Assembly: GCA_005406025.1 (NCBI GenBank)
Contig: BGZK01000160.1
Coordinates: 62,001-126,000, forward strand
DNA length: 64,000 bases
From: Eumeta japonica
Taxonomy: Eukaryota; Arthropoda; Insecta; Lepidoptera; Psychidae
Direction: 5' to 3'
Each line of letters starts with the position of its first letter. Position 1 is the first letter of the stretch. The notes under the pieces were generated by a model that did not search any database, had not been told where the DNA came from, and worked only from the letters and a program-made list of their open reading frames with translations. A program made the position numbers and the translations under genes. This document shows positions 54,706 to 64,000 of the stretch, in pieces.

Positions 54706-55853
54706 AAAGATGTTCTGCCAAAATACAAGTGCTTTTAAAAGCTTTGTGTAGTTATAATTTTAAAATATGTATATGTATTGAAAATAAAGTTTTGTTCGGT
54801 CCCTACTTAGCTAAAAATAAGATAATTTCGAAACTATTCCATCAGGATTTCAATAAAAAAAATGCATTTTAAAGAATAGAGTGTATGCTATAATAGAGTA
54901 CTAAAATCAAACAAATTTCAAGGTTATTTGTGCGCCGCTTTCAAGTTAAAATGGCAAGGTGGAAATAAAGAAAACAAATAATAACGCTAATTTGCGATGA
55001 TTTAAAACTACTATAGTGGTTTAGAAATACATTAATTGAGAAAGACTATTTCTTACTTTTAAGGATAAAAGAAGGTCAAATAAGTGAAATCAGTTCAAAA
55101 TAAGTTATACAAAATAGTGAACACTGATAATGGTAGTCAACGTTTCTTAGTTCGAAACCTAAATCGTTTCAATCGCTTCAAATAGGGTTCCATTGAATAT
55201 TGGCGATCAAAATTAATTAGAAAACATAAATATTACAAATGTCAATATAAAAAACCAATATTTTTTGTCAATCTAATCGTTTCATAAAAATTTATCGTAT
55301 TTATGAAATAATAACCCTCTGTAATAATATATCTCCGAGTTTCAGCCATTCTATTTTTTTTTTTGTATTGCTTTTAAAGTGACATGTTTGATTCTTTTAA
55401 AATTGAAAAAATAACTTGTACTTGTCGAATAAGTAGTAATCGCTAAATGTCTGAATCTTTTATAAAATTCAAATTTCACCCTTTCATTCTACTTTAGTAA
55501 GAGAAACGTACGCAATTATTTATTTAAGAACTAGTGCATATGAATTTTTGTGTTTTATTAACACTTTATAATTTTCATTTTAGAATATGCAATACAAAAA
55601 AAACTAATAAATTAGTGAAATATTAATTTATAATATAATATTCAATTTTTATTAGTTCATTATTAAGAACTTATTTTGTAAAATTTTCGATAAATCTTAT
55701 TTGGCAACACTAGCGGTTTGATTGTGGTATTAGTTTTGTCAAATTGTCTTTTGTTTATGGGTACTAGTCGCTTTTCTTTTTCATCGTTCGTCTCGTTGTA
55801 TGTGGTAGGCGATTCGTGATATTAATTTACTTTTGTGATTTAAGTTATCAAAT
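54706..55853. other. Upstream flank of RpS29
   Basis: AT-rich. A pyrimidine-rich stretch cgcttttctttttcatcg near 55769-55786, followed by ttcgtctcgttg, is a plausible 5'-TOP transcription start of the ribosomal protein gene. Confidence 0.4.
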
Positions 55854-58435
55854 ATGGGTCACGCTAACATTTGGTACTCTCACCCTCGTAGGTACGGCCA
55901 GGGATCGCGTTCATGGTGAGTAAAGTGACTCAATCGGAATCGGAATCTCTTTAAAAATCTCCTAACACGTGTTTAATATTCTTTCAGCCGTGCCTGTTCA
56001 AATCGTCACGGACTTATCCGTAAATATGGTCTAAACATCTGTAGGCAGTGTTTCAGAGAATATGCTCACGATATCGGATTTAAGAAGGTATGTCTTGCGT
56101 ACTGTCATTAAATATAGGTTATATATTAGGAGCGGGTGGCCTATTGGTTTAGTGTTCCTTTTGAACCATAAGGTATCTGGTTCAGTCTTCACGGACGAGT
56201 TAATTAATGTGTTTATAATTTAAGCCACAGCTCCTTGCCTCTGAGTACATTTTAAGTTGTCGACCTTTGATTTTGTTATGCCATTGATCATTAGCCGTTT
56301 CAAACCCACATTTACTCCATAGATTCCAATCCGATCCATTAATGAAATACAAACACAATAAATAACAAAGAATATATCACCATCTCTTTATTCATTTATT
56401 TACATAATTGATATCAATGTACATAGTACTGTAGGTGCTGATGTACCAACAAATGTTTATGTTATTAGTTTTTGACAGCGGCTTTGCTCGCGTTAATAGA
56501 CAGTCTTCATCGAAATATTGATTATTATTAATCGCAACCTGATACTCAACTCTTATTCTATGACTCATAATGTGATAGCATTTGCTAGTGCTTTATGATT
56601 GAAATTTCCAATTTCAACTCTTCTCTTTTAGTTTCCCATTCACTGGTTTTCTGTCTAATTCCTGTTTATCAAGAAAGAGACAAATATTCTGTCTTCCCTA
56701 TGATTGTTCGATCTATTCCTTATACTTCTTTCTCTTGACACTTTGTATTTTATATTAAAATAATTTCTAATAGATACTAAATTTCATCAAACTCAATTGC
56801 ACAAATTTAATGTCAATTATCATTAAATCATTAGAATATGTAAAGTTAAGTGAAGGCAGGCAGTGGCTTATATATTGTGTAACAGTGTCTGGTAATACTA
56901 TACCAAATTTCATTAATATAATTTAATCTATTGCTCAGTTGCCAATAATTGTATCGACAGCTAGACAGATATATTTTATGCAATAGTGAGCTTTATGTCT
57001 ATATTTATTACATCTTATGCCACTGTCAAGGCATATAACATGCAGACAAACAAAGACTAGTTTATGTCCTTTCCCCAAGATCCAAGCCATGCTATTGTAG
57101 CTCACGGATTGGCACCTAGCAAATAAAATTTAGTTTGTATTTCGACATGTATGCAATGTTCATGTTTTGGTGTCAGTTGCAATAATTCTATGCTCCTGCA
57201 TTGTCTTTTTTGTATTCACTTTTTAATTGCATAGAAACAAAAATATCTATAAGACCAGGTCATCACGGGTAGGTATGTTAATGCTGCAACACTTGTCTTG
57301 TTTACATTTTATCAATGTAAACATCACATACATTACTTCATTGGTGGACATGGTTTAGAGGGTGATATGCAGCATTTTAATTTTAAAAACTACTGCATAT
57401 TGAGCCCCTTTTAACACTTTTTGATGTTACCATTAAAAATATGACTTAAGAAATTTAATGAAAATTTGATACTAAATTAATGTTTGGTTACAGTTATATG
57501 TACCGTTGTTATGCCGTATTAACTAATGATAATTCTCTAATGTTTAACCCCTCAAAGGTTATATGTTGAAACTAGCGCCACCGTCAACGGTCCATCAGTT
57601 TCCCGCGCTTTTTGCGCAGTGCGACGGGACGCAAATATTTTCATTTTCCGCATAGGTTTGAATTAGTACTCTTATCGTTGTAATACATTTTAGGAAAGTA
57701 GATAAAATTTGCTCACTCGAAGAAAAGAAAACTAATAGCAAAGGTGTCCAGAAAAAAAAAATGGTAAACTTAGAGAAGCTGTACCTTCCAAGAGTTTGCT
57801 CAAATACAAAGAAATAAAACAATATTTTTGTTCGTATTTGTATTTTCTCTATTCCCTAATAACTATTTTACAATAACATGTAATGAAAAATCAACACTCC
57901 ATACATATTTTAAAATATAATTTAAAGCAAAGAGAAGGAAGCGCACGCGCACGCGAAGCAACCGCGAACGAGTATATAAAATACGCAGGCCAGTAATGCC
58001 ACAGCGCTTCAAACACAGAGTAAAAACGTAGCTTGATTGATAAAAGTTACAAGTCGGCAAACAAAACCGACCGTAGGCAATGTAAATTTTAAAGAAGAGA
58101 GCTAATACAAAGCTCGGCGATCAGAGTACGGCAGCCGTATTTTGACCGTCACCCGGTTAACGGTTAAAGTATGGCTGCCATACTATATCCTATGAGGGGT
58201 TATTTCTTTCTGTCCCTTATATGACTTACAGTGATTTTTAATTATAAATAATATGTAATCTATATTTTTGAAGAATATACATAATACCTTTTTATTATTT
58301 ATGTATTACATAGCTTAATAAATTCTTGTAGTTTCTACAATGCTATAATTATTATTTATAATAATATGTGATTAACAAAAACTAATAAGTGTAATGGTAT
58401 TTAGTATTTTTTTTTTTTTGTTTCAGCTGGATTGA
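55854..58435 (+). CDS. RpS29: Ribosomal protein S29 (uS14)
   Basis: A small zinc-binding protein of the 40S ribosomal head. Exons are 55854-55915, 55988-56087 and 58427-58435, in total 171 bases, 56 residues, the usual length. It begins [20 protein letters not shown], has the four zinc ligands in CRAC and CRQC, and ends GFKKLD. The last coding exon holds only Leu-Asp-stop. Intron 2 is 2.3 kb, long for such a small gene, and holds a SINE and a MITE. A pyrimidine tract upstream fits the TOP-mRNA class of translationally controlled genes. Confidence 0.98.
56133..56290 (+). mobile_element. tRNA-derived SINE relic (RpS29 intron 2)
   Basis: The head ggtggcctattggtttagtg resembles an A box region and ggtatctggttcagtc a degenerate B box, spaced as in a tRNA. 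No stem pairing of a functional tRNA was seen. The right limit is approximate. Confidence 0.5.
57548..58199. mobile_element. piggyBac-like MITE (RpS29 intron 2)
   Basis: Inverted termini start cccctcaaagg on the left and, inverted, cccctcatagg on the right, continuing as ttatat and atatag. TTAA flanks the left side (57544-57547) and TTAT the right (58200-58203). TTAA is the target of piggyBac elements, and the right side would be a one-base decay of it. The interior (652 bp) is GC-richer than the intron, includes a tacggcagccgta / tatggctgccata pair near the right end, and has no coding potential. Confidence 0.6.
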
Positions 58436-58481
58436 AGAATATCTGCAGTCTACAAAATATTTTAAAATACAATGTAAGATA

Positions 58482-58487
58482 AATAAA
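58482..58487 (+). terminator. Poly(A) signal of RpS29
   Basis: AATAAA 47 bases after the stop codon. Confidence 0.75.
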
Positions 58488-60255
58488 GCTTCTTAAACAC
58501 CTTTGTTATTGATGATTTATTTTCACGGCATAAATGTTTATTATTTAACACTCTTGGTATTTTAGTTCTAAAAGTTGCATTTCTTAAAATGAGTTATGAA
58601 ATCAGTTTAAAATAATATGTGTATGCTCTATAAATATAGTTGTCAAAGTAAGACAAAAGTGTAAGGGAACTGTAATGGTCAGTAGTGGGGTAAGACCAAA
58701 TTTTGATATGGGCATGAAGTGTGTGAGATAAAGTTTGTGAGGGCCTTTGGTGGTGTTAGAGATCATGGTTTATATGCAGAATTTTTTTTTTTTAATATTG
58801 TCAATTCCTTATTCAAAAATTTAATAATATTTAGTACAGACTTGAAGAAACAAAAATTCCTGCTTTTTAAGGTTTACTGAATTTTTTCATATATGAATCA
58901 TAATTTTACATGGATGCTGCATCTACTTCAATAGGTAAAACTTCTGCATAAACACTAGGCATGAGGCCATAGGCGATAGCTCGCTCACGCCTTACGCCGC
59001 CGCTGCTAATGGATTAGCAGTAGTATACGTTCTTTCTCTAATTTTTCTGTTTTAAAAAACTTAAGGTCTTCCTAGATTAGTTTTTATCCGGGAACCTTTT
59101 TCTAGTATTTTTTTTATGTACTTACTGAAATTTTAATCTTTCTAAAATTCTTGATAATATTTGATTTTCATTATATTTTTATATATAATTGATATTATTT
59201 TCAAATACAACTTTTCATTAAAGTTTATTAGGGGATTCACAGCCACCTAGTGAATCCCCTGTGAACATTCATAGGTAATGATGATCACCTATTTGAGCAT
59301 AGCTTTTGCCCAACCTACTAACAAAACATTTTTAAGTTATTTCAGCTTTTATTGTAACTAAATAAATATAATTTAAAAATTGAGAAATGTCCTCTATGGG
59401 ACTGAATTGATTAATTTTTTTCCACATATACTGAATTTTTGTTACTGATTTTGGCTGAAACTTTAACATTTGATGTGCATAAAATTTGTATTATAATTTC
59501 TTTATTTAGGGAAGGACAACTTCACAATTTTTAATGTCACTTTCTGACACTAAATGTGGAAATTTTGTTTAATTGCCTTTGGCTATTGTGTTGCTATAAC
59601 CATTTAGGCCATGTAGGCCTGTCGATATGAGCAAAGGCATTATAATCTTTTAATAGTTCATATTAAAATAAATAGTGTTGTGAATACTAGCAATTGGATA
59701 CCTTATTTCTCAGTATTCGAAAATAGTAATGCATACCAGAAATATTAGCTAACTTGTGTGTATGAAAATAAAGGTATGGCTGAATTATAAAAAGCAAAGC
59801 CACCATGATAGCTTTTAATAGGTCTAACTTTTGTAAAGGTTTTTCCAGGTTTTATCAAACTGGTTTTGAAGACGGGTAAAAAAGTATTTGAGGGAAGTGA
59901 TTATTGTTAATTTTTTTAATTGCATATAAGTACTATATGTTTTGGCTGTAATAAGCTTCTGTTTGACATCACTTTGCATCATTAATGAAAAATATTATTT
60001 TTCCTTCCAAAATGGGACCTGCTTTCAAAACTAAGTTATTCAGTACTGTAATTAGCCCACTTTTTTTGTGTCAAATTTTAGCTTTCTGCTTTAAAAGTCA
60101 CTGGAAAGAAAAATCATGATAGATGAGCAGATGGACTCTTCAAGTGAATTCATATCGTTCCATTATTTTATTGTGGAAAAGTTAAACAAATTATACAAGG
60201 ATTTTTAGCTTTTGAAAAAAAGAAATAAAGAAACATTAGGTATAACAAATAAAAT
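58488..60255. other. Intergenic AT-rich DNA
   Basis: No gene was seen. A short exact inverted repeat (aggggattcac, 59230-59240, and gtgaatcccct, 59250-59260) may be a transposon end. Confidence 0.4.
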
Positions 60256-60261
60256 TTTATT
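60256..60261 (-). terminator. Poly(A) signal of the WAP gene
   Basis: AATAAA on the minus strand, 43 bases after the stop codon. Confidence 0.6.
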
Positions 60262-60303
60262 ACAAAATCAACACTACAAAAGTACAAAAATTATCCTAGC
60301 ACT

Positions 60304-62387
60304 TTAAATATTATTATTTGCTTGATTAGCTTGTCGTAGACTTCCTATTGTTGACCCGACTCTCTGTAAAAATGAAACGTGTTATTTCATTAATATGTAA
60401 TATTACCATAATTGCTTTACTTCCGTATTATAATTTTATATACATAGACAAGTATACTTACCCTAGATACTCCGGCTAGTAGTGAGAGTATAGACCGCTG
60501 TGGGGGCCGACAGTGCTTTTTGCCGCCCTCGGCGCAGCAAAGATTGGGGAAACAGTCCACCGAGGAGCTGCAGCGGCGCGGGAAGAGATCATACTCTGGC
60601 GGCGGTGTGCATTGAAGATATTGTTCCAACGCTCGCACCGCTATCGATTTACACATATTAATTTAATAATACATATTTCTTTTAAATGCATATATGAAAT
60701 CATGTGAAATTAATGACGATAACGGCAGATGTCGTGCGTCTATTTACATTAATAATATTAATGTAAATAGACTAATTATTCCCTCTATTAAACACTCTTA
60801 TTAAACTCTATTTATTCCCTCACCTTTCTTGTTTTTCGCCTTTAACTTGAATAGAACTACCCCATGAAATGGGAAATTTTGATAATCGAATTTCTTTGAT
60901 ACTAATACCCAATATAGCACTACAAGAAAAAGGCTAATATATTGAATTTTTTCCAATCAATATTAAGTGTTGAATGAAAAATTTATTAAAGTAAAACTAC
61001 TATGAATTTGTGCATTGTACGTGACATCCCTTTGTGGCCTAAGTCAGTAAATAATAATACTTCTGTGATTTCATAAAGTATATACAAGTACACAATACCA
61101 GTGATGTGCTTCAAACTCTTATTTGAAATAAATGATTAATGCTAAAGTTATAAACTAAGAATGACAAAATACGCTGTTTTTACTTCACAAATTGGCAGTT
61201 GATTATAAGTTAGTTTTAAAGATATTGACTTTTGTGACAATGCCAATTTTTCTAAGATTACCAATATTTTGACATGTTTAGTTGTTAACCATAACAGTTA
61301 ACTATTCCATTTGAGAGTTAGAAGTACACTGCCATACATCTTTTAGCCATATTGTTTAAAATAAATTTCTTTTCGGGCTCAACATAGAAAATGATTCAAT
61401 TTATTTGTCTTATTTTATTTCCTACAGATATTTTCCTTATACCATAGTTAAGTTTTTTTATTTATGATTATTTTTTTGTTTACCTGACATTTTTTTTTTC
61501 ATTTGATAAAAAATTTAAAGATACCTACCTAAAGGACTAACAAGTACTTTCAACTCAAAACTGCCTGCAACAAATCTATTGAAACTATCTAGCTAAATAA
61601 AGTGCCTTTTTAGAAATGTGTTTATAGAAATAATAGCAAACTCTTGGGACTAGTAGTATTTAATGACATCATATTGTTTTGTTTGTCCAAATCACCTAAG
61701 GTGTTTAGGCTGTATGAGAATTGTTGTCAAATATAATAAAACGGCGTCCGCTATATTGAGTTTATTAAGATGTCATGTGCCCTGGGAAGCAATACAAACC
61801 TAACTACCTTCATTTGACGAAATCAGTTGTGGCATTTACACTACAGATGGAAACATACATGCTCATGTCATTCGCATTAAATGTATTACCTTTTTGCTGT
61901 AGTTGTGTAAATAGTAAAGATATTATGAATGATTTGACAGATTGTCCATACATTATCTGTCAAATCTTATGGCATAACAATTTATGTTTTGTTTTAATGC
62001 AACTCTCCAAGTAATTCTACAGTCTTCGTTTGCATAAAAACTACTTGCACAAAGAAGCAACTTTTTTGTGTTTTTATCATGTAAATTAATAGACAAGACC
62101 GGTTCATTACTTCACACACTTATACGTTTGCATAACCGGAAGGATACACATGAACGTATCAAGTTCCAGATATACGTACGGAATGGAGTGAAACTAACGT
62201 CTGTCTATTTGGTTGGCGATGGGCACGAGGTCGAGGCGGGCGCGCGCCGTCCGGCAGTAGGAGCGCCCGCCGTCGGGGCAGCACACCCGCGGCCAGCACT
62301 CGGCGTCGGTGCGGCACTCCTGCACTTCGAACAGCAGCTCGCCGAGCGGCGCCGCCGGACACTCGCGCGGTATCACGCCCAACAGCG
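60304..62387 (-). CDS. Secreted double-WAP-domain protein (waprin-like), 5' end not found
   Basis: WAP (four-disulfide core) domains are found in small secreted protease inhibitors and antimicrobial proteins. Minus-strand exons are 62199-62387, 60462-60640 and 60304-60363, joined in phase (C|CG, then AGG|AGA). Exon one carries a first WAP-like domain (PRECPAAPLGELLF, CRTDAECWPRVCCPDGG, SYCR). Exon two carries a second (CTPPPEYDLFPRRC, SSVDCFPNLCCAEGGKKHC), linked by a segment RALEQYLQ that I recall from insect homologues. Exon three ends the protein with RQANQANNNI. Cysteine spacing follows C-x(n)-C-x5-C-x5-CC, but the domains have fewer cysteines than the usual eight, so the fold may be modified. 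Exon one starts mid-codon, so a signal-peptide exon must lie further upstream, above 62400 or outside the window. The acceptor of exon two has a weak pyrimidine tract. Confidence 0.8.
60738..60772. repeat. Inverted repeat in a WAP gene intron
   Basis: Arms gtctatttacattaat and attaatgtaaatagac are exact complements of 16 bases, with a 3-base loop. Confidence 0.8.
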
Positions 62388-62399
62388 CTGTGACGATAA

Positions 62400-64000
62400 A
62401 CGATATTGCATGGCATCGAGATGTTATTAGTTCTATCGCTACGAAAAGTGATTCAGTATCTACTATATTGACGGTTACTTGTGCAGCTGTCGGGCTTTTA
62501 ATTATGTCGTCTGTTATATAGTTTAGGCATCTATCTGACAAATAATGAACGAGTTTGGGCCTCGTATAAAATAAAATACTATATTACGCGGCCGTCCGCG
62601 TGAACATAGAACACTTTCTATTACCGTTTAGGCTTTTATTTTCTAGAAAAAAAATGGAAATCTGTTCTGTCTTCGCTCGGGTGTATTTCAGTTTGACAGT
62701 TCAAATAATATTGTCCATTCCCGTATATTGAAGGCCATGTCTCTGTATTCAAGAAGCAAAATATGCATAAAAAATATCAAATAAAAGTACTAAACGTCCT
62801 TTCGAGTACTCTTAAAGGTGGTTATATTACATCATGAAATAGTATTTACCCAATAAATAACAGTATTGCAATAAGTAGGTAGTCAATAGGCTGTCATTGT
62901 TCAATACATTATTGTATTCTACTGAGCACGATAGTGCTTTGCGGAAATTCATGATTAGACGCTTGTCTGTGACATGTAGTAACATGCTGCATGCAAATGC
63001 AACCAACCGCTGACCCTCGTACCTGCTCGTTTGCTACGAATCCCCACCTATCGAATTGGGTACCTATCGATTCGACAAGATTGATGTTAATATCAAAGCA
63101 AGTGCTATTTTTTTATATAATTCTTAAGCGCCAGTTAATAGTACACATTAAACACTTGTTTAGGTGTTTCTTATCTTTCAATGTTATTGAATCAATATTC
63201 AATTTGGATGAGGATTCGTAGTTGAGCAGATTCGAAAGTCATCAGCCGTGGGTTGTAAGTCGCATGTCACTACGTGTCGCAGGCAGGCGTCTACGAGGAG
63301 TTGGGACATATTGTTTAAATTAGAATGTGTGGAATAACCGTGTACATAACAGTTTTGTATTAATATAAAATGAGTTAGTGTCCAAGGCCATCATAAGTCC
63401 GCGAGGGAAATATAAATAGTCACATAAGTGATCAGCGTGTGTGAAACCTTAAATGTAATTGGATTCGCTTATTGTACTCTTAAAATTAATTAATTTTTTA
63501 GATGTTGTTAAAAATTCTGTGATTTAAATAAAATATAACGCAGATCTTTAAGTAGATCATGACACTGTTAAGTGAATAGTCTTAAACTCATAATCGGTTT
63601 GGTAGGTATACCTAAACTTTTGAGAAATTTGCTTTGCTTAAATCACAAGAAGTTCATCTATTTTTAAATAATAGCTGTCATATGTCCCTATACATTTTGA
63701 CGTGGAGCAAATTCATGTGAAAAAGATGAAAGGCTATTCAGGGTATGTCTTCATGATGCTACGAAACTGCCCTGTTGAAAACATCCAATAGATTCCAATA
63801 AGAAATGATTGTATTGGAATCTAATGTGCTTTTGTCGCTGCAAATCCATATCCATACCCATAAAAACTTTCGAAGGGGCGAAACGGAAAGTTTAATGGAA
63901 CTTATATGTCTGCAGAGTTCTTATCTGGATTTACATATAGAATACATCATTTTTTCCGATTGTGGAATTGTCATTAAAAAGCATTAAAAACATTTTCCAT
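62400..64000. other. Upstream of the WAP gene exons, no gene recognised
   Basis: The missing 5' exon(s) of the minus-strand WAP gene are expected here or beyond the window. I found no convincing signal-peptide exon. No other gene, RNA or repeat was recognised. Confidence 0.4.

Noticed and set aside
62068..62430. Plus-strand ORF rich in Ala, Arg and Gly
   Set aside because: It is antisense to the WAP exon; the conserved cysteines are on the minus strand.

Overview
The window is a piece of an AT-rich insect nuclear genome, most probably a moth or butterfly. The evidence is conserved eukaryotic genes with GT-AG introns, insect-type families (hemomucin, a double-WAP secreted protein) and a dense load of decayed transposable elements: PIF/Harbinger, Jockey-like non-LTR elements, tRNA-derived SINEs and MITE-like units of the kind common in Lepidoptera. 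The species cannot be named from sequence alone.

Layout from left to right. At 443-1076 (-) lie the first three coding exons of SRP54, running off the left edge. At 2687-3292 is a Jockey-like 3' end. At 3739-6965 is a PIF/Harbinger element with 22-bp inverted termini and TTA target duplications; its transposase (+) and MADF protein (-) are both frameshifted and their exons interleave. At 7569-12894 (+) is the complete nine-exon Rpt2 gene (26S proteasome ATPase), whose first coding exon is only the ATG. The interval 12.9-20 kb holds decayed repeats, an unrecognised spliced minus-strand gene with tandem 26-29 residue repeats (15899-18139), a transposon-protein fragment, and a poly(A) retroposon inserted into a minus-strand ORF (19523-19856).

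At 21580-33253 (+) is presenilin, nine coding exons, with both catalytic aspartates and the PAL motif; its introns contain SINE, MITE-like and tandem-repeat material. The interval 33.3-43.2 kb has no recognisable gene but carries two adjacent perfect palindromes at 41982-42081. At 43278-47559 (-) is a hemomucin/APMAP-type gene with a long Pro/Lys/Thr tail, and within one of its introns an intronless p24/TMED gene on the opposite strand (45379-46089). At 49480-50928 (-) and about 52290-53942 (+) are two more copies of the Jockey-like family, the second followed by a 28-bp-stem hairpin. At 55854-58435 (+) is ribosomal protein S29, with a SINE and a piggyBac-like MITE in its long intron. At 60304-62387 (-) are the last three exons of a double-WAP secreted protein whose 5' end was not found.

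The genes do not form one pathway. They are unrelated housekeeping and secretory-pathway genes (SRP54, TMED, Rpt2, presenilin, RpS29) separated by transposon-rich DNA. I saw no operon, CRISPR array, rRNA or intact tRNA. The least explained items are the double palindrome, the 53.96-kb hairpin, the orphan repeat-protein gene and the ORF cut by the retroposon.
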